DNA from: an uncultured Lactobacillus sp.
GTDB taxonomy: Bacteria > Bacillota > Bacilli > Lactobacillales > Lactobacillaceae
Assembly (NCBI GenBank): GCA_947252915.1
Contig: CAMXWI010000028.1
Span: forward strand, 1 to 8,738
Direction of reading: 5' to 3'
DNA: 8,738 nt
Shown here: positions 1 through 7,193 of the stretch, one piece after another
Layout of the letters: each line of letters opens with the position of its first letter
How positions within the stretch are numbered: position 1 is the stretch's first letter
The notes under the pieces: generated by a model
The model's input: only the letters and a program-made list of their open reading frames with translations
Told to the model about the DNA's origin: nothing
Databases searched by the model: none
Translations under genes and position numbers: made by a program

Positions 1-1280
1 TCAATACTTTGATCCTTGGTCCCGTTTGTCACCTTAACCGCATCGATTGAAGTTTGCGAAGGCGTGTACCCAGAAATTTCAGGAACATCCACCTTACGCC
101 AGCTGGTATCATCTTCGGACCAATCACCATAGGTAACTTCACCAGTAACATCATCAACCTTGGCATCACGGTAAATCGTTGCCGTTTGTTTAATTGTATT
201 CTTCTTACCATGTTGATCAGTAATCGTAATCGTCCGCGTCAAAGTCTGATTAAGGTCTGATTCATGAGCCCCTTGAATGATCTTACCAGTGGAAGTCTTA
301 CCATCCTTGGCAACTGGATCAGTGTGATCAACTGGTGTTTGATGATGTACCACATAGACCGTTTTTTCAAAGGGATGATCAACCGTATCTGATGTAAAGG
401 TTACACTAGCTGGTACCTGTTCGCCGGTTTGAAGAGCCCAACCTTGTGGAATTTGTGGGGTAATCGTTACAGTACTATTAGTTAGACCACTAATAGTTTG
501 ATTATCAACATTATGTGAATGATCATTAGCATCAACATAATGAATTGTTCCAGTTTGTGTTTCTGGTTCGTAATCTACATCGTATTCAATGTCGGCAAGT
601 TTTCCAGAAATATTCTCTAATTTTGGTAATTTTAGATAGGTTTTACCATCCTTAGTATATAGGTCATAACCCATTCCTTGGATATCTGTAACGACGAGTT
701 TCATTCCTTTAAAAGTTGGTAATTCAACATCTTTAAAGAGGTAACCACTAGTTCCTATCAGTTTAGTACCTTCTTTATCCCAGTAAGCTGGTCCCTTACC
801 GTCTCCTGAGAAAGAGTAAGTAGGAACTGACTGTTCATTAGGTTCTAATTTTTGCCCATCGGGTTCAGTAATGTTCACAGTGGCGTAGTGGTAAGTCACA
901 ATCGGCTCCATTTTTGGATTGCTTGGTTGTTCTGGATCCTTATTTCCACCCGATACCGGAGTCCATTCAGTGCTTGGTTTCACTGGATCAAATGGCTTTA
1001 TTTCCGCTTCGGAAGACGTTAGTTGTTCAGGATTAGAAGGTGATTTCAGCTCTAAAGTTTTGGTATTTAAGTTATTCGTCTCACTATTCTGATCACTAGC
1101 CGGTGCAATAGTATCCCCATTTTCATTTTGGGCATTGGCACTTGCTGATGTGTGATAGCCCGCAAATGTCAGACCAACTAAAACAGAAGCCACCCCAACA
1201 GTTAGCTTCCGCAATGCAAATCGTTGCTTGGTTGTCGCATTTTTTTGCAACATCACTTTTTGATTATGTCTTGATAACAT
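1..1280 (-). CDS. Mucus-binding (Mub-type) surface adhesin, N-terminal part, cut by the left window edge
   Basis: This frame is open from an ATG at 1278-1280 to the left edge (426 complete codons, no stop), so the C-terminus and any LPxTG sorting signal lie outside. A GGGAGG ribosome site sits six bases before the ATG. Residues 1 to about 50 form a long signal peptide of the YSIRK/GxxS type seen in Gram-positive wall proteins: the variant motif FALRKLTVGVASVLVG (21-36), a hydrophobic core, then SASA and SANA cleavage candidates near 48-50. A polar linker rich in Asn, Ser and Pro follows (50-125). Residues 126-243 form a beta-rich segment I do not recognise. Residues about 245-318 resemble a MucBP/B1 domain (GTIHYVDAND), and about 319-426 resemble a Mub B2 repeat (RTITITDQHG, TGEVTYGDWS, ISGYTPSQ). 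Such proteins bind mucin or other host glycans and are usually anchored to peptidoglycan by sortase. Family assignment is firm; ligand and full length are unknown. Confidence 0.9.
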   Translation of the reverse strand, partial: MLSRHNQKVMLQKNATTKQRFALRKLTVGVASVLVGLTFAGYHTSASANAQNENGDTIAPASDQNSETNNLNTKTLELKSPSNPEQLTSSEAEIKPFDPVKPSTEWTPVSGGNKDPEQPSNPKMEPIVTYHYATVNITEPDGQKLEPNEQSVPTYSFSGDGKGPAYWDKEGTKLIGTSGYLFKDVELPTFKGMKLVVTDIQGMGYDLYTKDGKTYLKLPKLENISGKLADIEYDVDYEPETQTGTIHYVDANDHSHNVDNQTISGLTNSTVTITPQIPQGWALQTGEQVPASVTFTSDTVDHPFEKTVYVVHHQTPVDHTDPVAKDGKTSTGKIIQGAHESDLNQTLTRTITITDQHGKKNTIKQTATIYRDAKVDDVTGEVTYGDWSEDDTSWRKVDVPEISGYTPSQTSIDAVKVTNGTKDQSI

Positions 1281-1330
1281 ATTTTTCCTCCCAATTAAGT
1301 TCCCTTAGTACCATAATTATTACAACATTA

Positions 1331-1336
1331 ATTATA
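1331..1336 (-). promoter_or_regulatory. Possible -10 box for the adhesin gene
   Basis: A perfect TATAAT on the minus strand lies 51 bases upstream of the adhesin ATG in an AT-rich gap. No good -35 hexamer is found 16-18 bases upstream (ACGCCT at 17 bases), and no extended TGn is present. In such AT-rich DNA the match could be chance, so this is tentative. Confidence 0.35.
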
Positions 1337-1430
1337 CTACACTTAAAGATGAAAGGCGTACTAATTTATATAATGATATATATTTAAAGGCTTAATGTTC
1401 AATTCGTGTTAAATTTTTTAAATAATTAAT

Positions 1431-1458
1431 AAATCCCGAGCCAGTTGGTTCGGGATTT
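1431..1458 (-). terminator. Rho-independent terminator after the C1 peptidase gene
   Basis: The arms AAATCCCGAGCC and GGTTCGGGATTT pair over 12 bp (one G-U) around a four-base AGTT loop. The hairpin starts five bases past the peptidase stop codon. On the minus strand it is followed by an A/T-rich stretch rather than a pure T run. On the plus strand it ends in TTTT, but no plus-strand gene is seen to its left. It should isolate the adhesin gene from the upstream operon. Confidence 0.8.
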
Positions 1459-1463
1459 TCCAT

Positions 1464-2786
1464 TTATTGAAGCGAATCCCAAGCAGCCAATTTAATTGGC
1501 GTTTGGTTCGCAATCTGTTTAATTTCATTCGTCAAATACTTTTTATTAATGACGGCTTCGTACGTATATTGTTCAAACCAGTCCTGACTCATCACAAAGT
1601 AACCTTGGTCACCATTTTTCTCACCCCAACTATTTTCAATCTTCCACCGGTCCGGTTGGCCATCAACCAAGTTATAGCCAGTCAGAGTCATGGCATGGGT
1701 CACTTCCGCTTGGTGCGTTTCTAAACGTTCTTTTTTACTCATCGTAAAATCAATGCCCAGTAGTTCTTCGCGATGATACAGTTTAGCATCCATCAAGCCG
1801 CGTTTCCGATCCATTTGTTGGAGAATATCATTACCAACCCAGATTGTTTCATCATGGTTTAGTTGGTTAATCACCACTTCTTGGAGCTTCTTGAATGGCA
1901 CGTTTGCAAACTGAATTGGAATCCCACCATTGACATTGTCCTGCGATGGTAATGAATACAATTTTCCATATTCATGGTCTGGTGCATTAGTAACAACTAC
2001 ATAGTCATGCAGGTCAGTCTTAAAATACTGATGGTAGAATTCAAGGGGAGTTAAGTTAGCCTGACGATGATATTGATGGTCATCATCACGATACTCTAGA
2101 TCAAACTTTGCCGGTGGTTCACCAAAGGCATAGGCACAAGCCCGATAGACATCGCTCATCATCCGTTGTCGGGTTTCCTGAATTTCCTCATTACCGGCTT
2201 CTTCATGGACTAGGCGACGAAGTACTAATGCATCCTTCTTCATCAGATAAGTTAGAACTTCAGCAATATCGGTCGTATCTTCAGTATTAAAGGTGTCTGG
2301 CATGACATAGTGCGGAATCACTCCATACTTTTCAATAATGGAAGCCGCGTTCGCCCATTGACCGCCATCACTTTCTGCAGATTTTAAATAATAATCAACT
2401 AGCCGATCATGCAGATCGCGATCAGCCGTTGCTAAAATGTTATCAAAAAACTTATTGGCTCGTTCGATTCGATCCCAGAAAAATAGATAATTTTGGGATA
2501 GTTCAAAATCTTTCACCTTGTGAGTCAAAGCAAACTGGTGACGTAAAGTGTTGAGTGTTGCAAAGGACCAACACCGTCCACTGTGCTTTTGGTTACTAAC
2601 TTTGCCCGTTTTAACCTCATGTGAAAACACCCGGTGTAAACGCTGGCTCACTGCTGGATCTTCACTGGTGGCTTTAATGCCATTCTTACGGATTGCCCGT
2701 TCCAACACTTTGGCTGTTCCACGTGAAACATAATTATCATGAAACTTAGTAATCATTTCCTTCGTGACGACTGTATCCTTATTCAT
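1464..2786 (-). CDS. pepC: C1-family cysteine peptidase of the PepC/bleomycin hydrolase family
   Basis: This 440-residue cytosolic papain-like peptidase matches the usual size of lactobacillar PepC/PepE/PepG (about 435-450). These enzymes trim or cleave peptides taken up during proteolytic growth. The catalytic set is visible: oxyanion Gln66 and nucleophile Cys72 in NQKHSGRCWSFATLN, His364 in VTHAMTLTGYN, and Asn385 in IENSWGEKNGDQGYFV. There is no signal peptide, as expected for the family. The start is supported by AAGGAGAT just upstream. The gene begins 14 bases after the cardiolipin synthase stop codon, so the two are probably co-transcribed, and it ends at a strong hairpin. The C-terminus ends AAWDSLQ, shorter than the PWDPMGALA-like arm I recall from aminopeptidase C. 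In this family the arm reaches the active site and favours aminopeptidase action. An endopeptidase of PepE/PepG type is therefore an alternative. The family is certain; the subtype is open. Confidence 0.93.
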   Translation of the reverse strand: MNKDTVVTKEMITKFHDNYVSRGTAKVLERAIRKNGIKATSEDPAVSQRLHRVFSHEVKTGKVSNQKHSGRCWSFATLNTLRHQFALTHKVKDFELSQNYLFFWDRIERANKFFDNILATADRDLHDRLVDYYLKSAESDGGQWANAASIIEKYGVIPHYVMPDTFNTEDTTDIAEVLTYLMKKDALVLRRLVHEEAGNEEIQETRQRMMSDVYRACAYAFGEPPAKFDLEYRDDDHQYHRQANLTPLEFYHQYFKTDLHDYVVVTNAPDHEYGKLYSLPSQDNVNGGIPIQFANVPFKKLQEVVINQLNHDETIWVGNDILQQMDRKRGLMDAKLYHREELLGIDFTMSKKERLETHQAEVTHAMTLTGYNLVDGQPDRWKIENSWGEKNGDQGYFVMSQDWFEQYTYEAVINKKYLTNEIKQIANQTPIKLAAWDSLQ

Positions 2787-2800
2787 TAGTGATATCTCCT

Positions 2801-4267
2801 TTATAAAATTGGCGATAACAACCGCGAAGCCGTCTGCTTAAAACGTAACCACCGTGGTTGTTGGGCAAACATTGCTGGTGTGACTACATGACTATGCCGA
2901 ACATCTTCCATAAAAATTTGTTCAAGCTGATCAGCAGTCCGCGAATCATAAATAAAACTGTTGATTTCAAAGTTTAACTTAAAACTCCGGTAATCAAGGT
3001 TAGCAGAGCCAACTGAAGCCATCTTCCCGTCAATCATGACGGTTTTAGCATGCATAAAGCCATTATCATAATAGTAAATCGTAACCCCTTCATTGGCGAG
3101 CATCCGTGCATAGTATTGCGTCGCGCGGTAAACAAACGGGTGATCAGGCTTGCACGGAATCATAATCCGGACATCAATTCCTGAATGGGCAGCGACCTTT
3201 AGTGCATCAATCATGCTATCATCCGGAATTAGGTATGGTGTTTGAATCCAAATATGGTCCTGGGCCGCATTAATGAGCCGCAAATAGCCAAGCTTAATCG
3301 TTTCCAACTGAGTATCAGGCCCACTGGAAACAATCTGCATTGGCGTGGTCCCATTTTCAACCTTAATCGGTGGGAAAAATCGCCGATAGTGCAGGATCTG
3401 CTTATCAGTTCCCTGCATTGTGGCGTTCCAGTCACGAATAAATCGTTGTTGAAGCGAATAGACCGTACCCCCAATCAGTCGGAGGTGAGTATCCCGCCAG
3501 TAGCCAAACTTTGCTACCCGGCTCAAGTATTGATCACCAACGTTAAAGCCACCAACATAACCAATGCGGCCATCAATCGTGACAATTTTACGGTGGTCAC
3601 GGTAATTAATCCGGAAGTCAAATAGGTTACTCCGTGTCATTAAGAATTGTGCAGCTTCGCCACCGTTTTCGCGGAGGTGGTTATAAAAACTCGGCTTAAC
3701 GCCCCGGGAACCCCAAGAATCATAGAGAACCCGTACTTCGACCCCTTCCGCAGCCTTTTGTTCCAGAATCGTCCGCAATTGATTACCGATTTGGTCATTA
3801 TAAATGGTATAAAATTCGATATTGATACTCTTTTTGGCCGCTTCAATATCTTTAAACATTTGGCGAAATAGCTTGTGCCCGTCATTAAAGATCTCAACAT
3901 TATTATGTCGGGTAAAAAAGGCATCATCGAGGTTTTGAAACAGCATCACCGTTCGCCAGTAGGTCCGCCGGGTTTGCTTTTTCGGCTTCATCATATTAGC
4001 GAACTGCTTTTTTTGTTCTTCAATGGCCTCCGTCAGCTCTAACTGGGTGGCACTTTGAATTCTTTCCATCCGGTGACGGGTCGGCTTTCGCCCGAGAAAG
4101 GCGTACGCAATAAATCCAATTACTGGAATGAGCGTCAAAACAAGGAGCCATGCCCAGGTTGCCGCAATATCTCTTTTTTTCCGAAAGACGGTCAAAAGCG
4201 CCGCCACTTCATTCACCAGCACAATGATAATGAGGACAACACGAATAATATTCCACGTCAATACCAT
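2801..4267 (-). CDS. cls: Cardiolipin synthase (phospholipase D superfamily)
   Basis: This 488-residue membrane enzyme joins two phosphatidylglycerol molecules into cardiolipin and glycerol. Length and layout match bacterial Cls. Two N-terminal membrane helices (about 6-27 and 37-58) are followed by a charged linker and two phospholipase D domains. Each domain carries an HxKxxxxD motif: HRKIVTID with His225, Lys227 and Asp232, and HAKTVMID with His406, Lys408 and Asp413. The following GSANLDYRSFKLNFE segment is also typical. The ATG is preceded by AAGGAGG at good spacing. The gene is first in a likely two-gene transcript with the downstream C1 peptidase; no functional link between them is known to me. 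It diverges from a small membrane-peptide gene across a 117-base gap holding back-to-back promoters. No lesion is seen. Lactobacilli often carry more than one cls, so the paralogue cannot be named. Confidence 0.95.
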   Translation of the reverse strand: MVLTWNIIRVVLIIIVLVNEVAALLTVFRKKRDIAATWAWLLVLTLIPVIGFIAYAFLGRKPTRHRMERIQSATQLELTEAIEEQKKQFANMMKPKKQTRRTYWRTVMLFQNLDDAFFTRHNNVEIFNDGHKLFRQMFKDIEAAKKSINIEFYTIYNDQIGNQLRTILEQKAAEGVEVRVLYDSWGSRGVKPSFYNHLRENGGEAAQFLMTRSNLFDFRINYRDHRKIVTIDGRIGYVGGFNVGDQYLSRVAKFGYWRDTHLRLIGGTVYSLQQRFIRDWNATMQGTDKQILHYRRFFPPIKVENGTTPMQIVSSGPDTQLETIKLGYLRLINAAQDHIWIQTPYLIPDDSMIDALKVAAHSGIDVRIMIPCKPDHPFVYRATQYYARMLANEGVTIYYYDNGFMHAKTVMIDGKMASVGSANLDYRSFKLNFEINSFIYDSRTADQLEQIFMEDVRHSHVVTPAMFAQQPRWLRFKQTASRLLSPIL

Positions 4268-4307
4268 GCTTGCTGTCCTCCTTTACCCGATAAAATCACT
4301 TATAATA

Positions 4308-4336
4308 ATTTTAACGCATTCCCCACGCTGAACCAA
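4308..4336 (-). promoter_or_regulatory. Likely promoter of the cls-pepC unit
   Basis: On the minus strand TTGGTT (4331-4336) and TAAAAT (4308-4313) are separated by exactly 17 bases, a good sigma-A arrangement. The predicted start is about 35 bases before the cls ATG. It overlaps the divergent promoter of the small membrane-peptide gene, so the two may interfere with each other. Confidence 0.55.
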
Positions 4337-4356
4337 ACCACTAATTCATGTATAAT
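4328..4356 (+). promoter_or_regulatory. Likely promoter of the small membrane-peptide gene
   Basis: A perfect TATAAT at 4351-4356 lies 28 bases before the ATG. The -35 position at 17-base spacing reads CTGAAC (4328-4333), a weak match to TTGACA. The ribosome site GAGGTGG follows at 4372-4378. The tight order of -10 box, ribosome site, short frame and terminator supports a real transcript. Confidence 0.55.
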
Positions 4357-4384
4357 AGTTCAAAATCAAACGAGGTGGTTATTT

Positions 4385-4510
4385 ATGTTTCCAGAATTTG
4401 CCGTCGGTCAAATCCGCGCTTTTCACATGCTGTTTAACCAAAACCCAGTACTGGCCATCATTGTGCTGGTCGCTTTAATTGCCTTAGCCTACTACTTTAA
4501 GAATCGTTAA
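4385..4510 (+). CDS. Short single-span membrane peptide, 41 residues, function unknown
   Basis: I do not recognise this peptide. It starts MFPEFAVGQIRAF, has one hydrophobic helix at about residues 22-37 (VLAIIVLVALIALAYY), and ends in the basic tail FKNR, suggesting an N-out, C-in single-pass membrane protein. The case for a real gene rests on context: a TATAAT box at 4351, GAGGTGG seven bases before the ATG, and a strong hairpin starting just after the stop codon. The same frame stays open upstream to an ATG at 4055, but that part lies antisense inside cls and before the promoter, so the ATG at 4385 is preferred. It stands alone, divergent from cls and convergent with the tatD-like gene. 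A toxin-like or membrane-stress peptide is conceivable, but nothing in the sequence proves a role. Confidence 0.72.
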   Translation: MFPEFAVGQIRAFHMLFNQNPVLAIIVLVALIALAYYFKNR

Positions 4511-4514
4511 TCAA

Positions 4515-4563
4515 AGGGATCATCACCGAAAGTCACGTTTACGACTTCGATGATGATCCCTTT
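4515..4563 (+). terminator. Bidirectional terminator between convergent genes
   Basis: AAAGGGATCATCA (4513-4525) pairs perfectly with TGATGATCCCTTT (4551-4563), with further internal pairing of GAAAGTC with GACTTC around a small loop. TTTTGTT follows on the plus strand and TTTGATT on the minus strand. It sits in the 55-base gap between the small peptide gene and the tatD-like gene and can end transcripts from both. Confidence 0.88.
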
Positions 4564-4565
4564 TG

Positions 4566-5276
4566 TTAAGCAAAAAACCGCTGCCAATTTTGTTCAATTT
4601 GTTGTTCTAATTTGATTGCTGTCATCTTTCTCAAATGAGCAACTTCTGCATATAGGTGTTGCATCGTCTGCCAATAATCAATTTCATCAAGCGGTTTGTT
4701 CTGCGCCCAGGAAATTCCTTCTAGGCCATCACTCTCAATAAAAATTCGCTCTGCAGGAACCTGTTGAGCAACATTTTGAACTGCCGAATCATTAAAGACA
4801 TCCGGCCCCACTGAAAACCAAGTATTAGGCACCGCTAGATACTGTTGTAAGTAATGTTTTGCTGAATACCAGTGAACCAATTTATGCACGGCTGGAAACT
4901 TCTGAATCTGCTCCAAAAATCCCCGCTCACAGCCCTTAACATGCAAAACAACCGGTTTATGATCAGTAGCTGCTAATTCCAATTGTTTTTGAAAGACTGG
5001 GCGTTGGATATCTAGCGGCACATCTGTCCAGGTCGTATCCAGTCCAATTTCACCAATCACCGAAACCCGTGCTAATAAACCCGTGTCAACCTTTTCCTGC
5101 CTTGCTTGCCATGGATGAATGCCATAACTTAATTTTTGTTGAGCATTCGCAATTTGGCGATTTCTTTCATACTCTGCGTCACTTGTCGAACTAATCGTAC
5201 TTTGCATTTGGTGTTGCTGCTGCACCTGAATAATCTTCTGATGCTCATCGTTATGACAATGAATATCAATTAACAT
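4566..5276 (-). CDS. TatD-family metal-dependent hydrolase, second gene of a TPP-controlled unit
   Basis: This 236-residue protein is a TIM-barrel hydrolase of the TatD family, slightly shorter than the common 250-265. The metal ligands are all present: His6 and His8 in DIHCHND, Glu76 in VIGEIGLD, His112 in VVLHVKG, His135 in LVHWYS, and Asp183 in FIESDGL. YGIHPW (51-56) is also typical. Characterised relatives are metal-dependent nucleases, while many family members have no known substrate. Its ATG overlaps the stop codon of the upstream ykoE-like gene by one base (TAATG), so translation is probably coupled, and it has no promoter of its own that I can see. It therefore belongs to the TPP-riboswitch unit. 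This raises the possibility of a role in thiamine precursor salvage, which is inference only. A housekeeping nuclease that merely shares the transcript remains possible. Confidence 0.85.
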   Translation of the reverse strand: MLIDIHCHNDEHQKIIQVQQQHQMQSTISSTSDAEYERNRQIANAQQKLSYGIHPWQARQEKVDTGLLARVSVIGEIGLDTTWTDVPLDIQRPVFQKQLELAATDHKPVVLHVKGCERGFLEQIQKFPAVHKLVHWYSAKHYLQQYLAVPNTWFSVGPDVFNDSAVQNVAQQVPAERIFIESDGLEGISWAQNKPLDEIDYWQTMQHLYAEVAHLRKMTAIKLEQQIEQNWQRFFA

Positions 5277-5854
5277 TAACGAACCTCAGGGGACAATGCC
5301 CGATCCAGTAAGTTCATAATCAACTTTACAAGCACCCCATCAAAGACTAATGATGACAGTGCTCCCGTAATAAACATCGCAATTTGTAAACTTACACTGA
5401 AGTGGTTCCATCCATAAATAAAGTATGAAGGGATAAAGCCACCCAAGTGGGCACCGAATGACCCCAACAGGACACTCCCCCAACTGCACCGTTCATAACG
5501 GGACTTTTTCGGAAAGAATCCCAATTCATTCCCGGCTCCTTGAATCAAGCCTTCCATAATCGTCAATGCTCCCCATTGGCCACCAAGAAACATTTCCACC
5601 ATAGAAGCAATTGTCTCACCAACCACTGCAGAACCAATTGTTGGCACTAAATAGATTGCAATTGGTCCAGCCATATACCACAATCCCGAAAGTACCGTAT
5701 CAACTAACGGGCCAATGCCTAATGGTGTTAGGAGCAACTTAACGGAGTTATAAACTGTATTAATTAACAGCATATAGATAACTCCAAAAAGGATCCCTAC
5801 CAATGCTACTCGAATAACCGATGCTAAATTCCAATGTGTATAACGTTTAAACAT
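5276..5854 (-). CDS. ykoE: YkoE-type ECF transporter substrate-binding (S) component, likely for thiamine or its pyrimidine precursor
   Basis: This 192-residue, highly hydrophobic protein has about five or six membrane helices (roughly 13-33, 50-70, 72-92, 98-113, 126-146, 153-175). Family-typical stretches are SGLWYMAGPIAIYLV (56-70), the VGETIASMVEMFLGGQWG block (78-95) and the GLIQGAGNELGFF turn (102-114). YkoE proteins are membrane-embedded binding subunits of energy-coupling-factor importers; in Bacillus the ykoEDC set is linked to hydroxymethylpyrimidine or thiamine uptake. Here a TPP riboswitch and attenuator precede the gene, which strongly supports a thiamine-related substrate. The start is set by AAAGGAG six bases before the ATG. 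No ATPase or EcfT gene is adjacent, so it probably uses a shared ECF module encoded elsewhere. It overlaps the tatD-like gene by one base. Confidence 0.88.
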   Translation of the reverse strand: MFKRYTHWNLASVIRVALVGILFGVIYMLLINTVYNSVKLLLTPLGIGPLVDTVLSGLWYMAGPIAIYLVPTIGSAVVGETIASMVEMFLGGQWGALTIMEGLIQGAGNELGFFPKKSRYERCSWGSVLLGSFGAHLGGFIPSYFIYGWNHFSVSLQIAMFITGALSSLVFDGVLVKLIMNLLDRALSPEVR

Positions 5855-5890
5855 AAAAATCTCCTTTGCATACTAATAACGTTAATACTT

Positions 5891-5918
5891 AAAAAGGCTC
5901 CCCCATCACGGAGAAGCC
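5891..5918 (-). terminator. Attenuator hairpin of the TPP riboswitch
   Basis: On the minus strand GGCTTCTCC and GGGGGAGCC form a 9-bp stem (two G-U pairs) with a GTGAT loop, followed by TTTTT. It lies between the riboswitch and the ykoE start codon and is the obvious expression platform: with TPP bound, transcription should stop here. The 5' arm can instead pair with riboswitch bases 5956-5963, giving an antiterminator when TPP is scarce. Confidence 0.88.
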
Positions 5919-5949
5919 ATTATTGGATATTTTACACATCAAATAATTG

Positions 5950-6025
5950 CTGTCTCCCTCCGCTAGTATTAACTAGATCAGGTTCTATGGGTATTTCTCA
6001 GCTAACTAAATAGCACCCCAGACAG
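5950..6025 (-). promoter_or_regulatory. TPP riboswitch (THI element)
   Basis: The minus strand carries the hallmark TPP aptamer pieces in order: P1 strand CTGTCT (6020-6025), GGGGTGC, GCTGAGA (5996-6002), ATACCC, the conserved ACCTGATCTAGTTAATACT core continuing to AGCG (5961-5983), GGAGGGA, and the closing P1 strand AGACAG (5950-5955). The CTAG-TTAATA-CTAG segment forms the small helix of the pyrophosphate-sensor arm. Thiamine pyrophosphate binding is expected to favour the downstream attenuator and switch off ykoE and the tatD-like gene. The match is close to consensus and I am confident of it. Confidence 0.96.
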
Positions 6026-6046
6026 GTTCACTTTTTTACAGGGACG

Positions 6047-6055
6047 ATCATACCA
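6047..6055 (-). promoter_or_regulatory. Extended -10 promoter of the thiamine unit
   Basis: TGGTATGAT on the minus strand is an extended -10 element (TGn plus TATGAT) placed so that transcription would start about 15 bases before the riboswitch P1 helix. The -35 position falls in the T tract of the clpL terminator and is a poor match, which an extended -10 can tolerate. Confidence 0.6.
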
Positions 6056-6068
6056 CATTACGGAGCCG

Positions 6069-6120
6069 AAAAAAAGGAGGGGAAAAGAACTAGCTTGTCT
6101 AGTTCATCTTCCCACTCCTT
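6069..6120 (-). terminator. Rho-independent terminator after clpL
   Basis: On the minus strand AAGGAG-T-GGGAA pairs with TTCCC-CTCCTT, and GAACTAG pairs perfectly with CTAGTTC around an ACAAG loop, followed by seven T. It starts 11 bases past the last clpL stop codon and separates this region from the riboswitch unit. Confidence 0.9.
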
Positions 6121-6131
6121 GTCATTAACGA

Positions 6132-7151
6132 CTAGTCTTGGTCGTCAGCCTTTTGATCATCTTTCTTTTCGTCGGCCTTGTATTGGTCACTGTCGTCATC
6201 AGCAGCATCCTTGGCATCAACGATTTCCAGCTTGCCATCCTTCATTTCAGCAACTAAGTGCTTTGCATCAAGGTGGTCAAGGTAGTAATCCGTAACCTTG
6301 TCACGAATTTGTTGTTCGATGACCCGCCGCAGTGGACGTGCACCCATGGCTTCGTCGTAACCTTCGTCAATCAGGAACTTCTTCGCCGTTGGTGTAACCT
6401 TAACGTCCATGTCCTTCTTAGCCAACGTCTTGTTTACATCCGCAATCATTAAGTCAACAATCTTTTGCAGATCGTCCTTAGTCAAACTGTGGAATTCAAC
6501 AATCGCGTTAAACCGGTTCAAGAATTCTGGACGGAAGTAAGTGGTCAACTTCTTGATCAAGTCTTCTTCATCCTTTTCGTCACCGAGTTTAACTGGAGCA
6601 TCGTTGGAGTAACCGGCATTGGATGTCGCAATGATTACCGTATTCTTAAAGTCAACTGTGTTCCCTTGGCCATCTGTTAACCGACCATCATCTAAGACTT
6701 GGAGAAGCAAAGTAATAACTTGTGGATTTGCCTTTTCAATTTCATCCAAGAGAATGATGGAGTATGGGTGACGACGAACCTTTTCAGTCAAGGTGTTGGA
6801 GTTATCATCGTAACCTACGTAACCAGCGGTCGTCCCAATCAACTTAGAAACCGCGGTCCGATCAGAGTATTCTGACATATCCAACCGGATAATATCATTC
6901 TTAGAGCCAAACATATCAAGGGCTAGTTGCTTAGCAAGTTCAGTCTTACCAACCCCAGTTGGACCAACGAAGAGGAAGCTCCCAATTGGCCGATTGCCTT
7001 CGTCAAAGCCAGCCCGGTTCCGCCGAATGGCCCGTGCTACTGCTTCAACAGCTTCGTCTTGGCCAATGACTTTGCCTTCAAGCCGCTTGTCCATTTCCTT
7101 CAAGCGTTGAACGTCACTTGCCCCGATCTTAGAAACCGGAATACCTGTCAT
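6132..7151 (-). CDS. clpL fragment 3: second AAA+ module and acidic tail, 339 residues
   Basis: This piece is in the same frame as fragment 2, 15 codons beyond the TAA, opening at an ATG that is normally the internal Met of the VEQMTGIPV motif. No ribosome site lies before it. It carries Walker A GPTGVGKT (63-70), DMSEY (91-95), Walker [11 protein letters not shown] (131-140), sensor TSNAG (176-180), arginine-finger region FRPEFLNRF (206-214) and the C-terminal sensor-2 stretch GARPLRR. The last 28 or so residues are an Asp/Lys/Gln-rich acidic tail, longer than I expect for ClpL. Confidence 0.55.
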   Translation of the reverse strand: MTGIPVSKIGASDVQRLKEMDKRLEGKVIGQDEAVEAVARAIRRNRAGFDEGNRPIGSFLFVGPTGVGKTELAKQLALDMFGSKNDIIRLDMSEYSDRTAVSKLIGTTAGYVGYDDNSNTLTEKVRRHPYSIILLDEIEKANPQVITLLLQVLDDGRLTDGQGNTVDFKNTVIIATSNAGYSNDAPVKLGDEKDEEDLIKKLTTYFRPEFLNRFNAIVEFHSLTKDDLQKIVDLMIADVNKTLAKKDMDVKVTPTAKKFLIDEGYDEAMGARPLRRVIEQQIRDKVTDYYLDHLDAKHLVAEMKDGKLEIVDAKDAADDDSDQYKADEKKDDQKADDQD

Positions 7152-7193
7152 TTGTTCAACTGCCGCTGCAACATCTTCCGGTGTAGCAGTGAC

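Noticed and set aside
1142..1387. Plus-strand frame of 81 residues
   Set aside because: It overlaps the adhesin signal peptide region on the other strand and has no ribosome site; it is a shadow frame.
4055..4384. Longer plus-strand form of the small peptide gene (151 residues)
   Set aside because: The extra part is antisense to cls coding DNA, lies before the TATAAT promoter, and lacks a ribosome site. The cls motifs are unambiguous.
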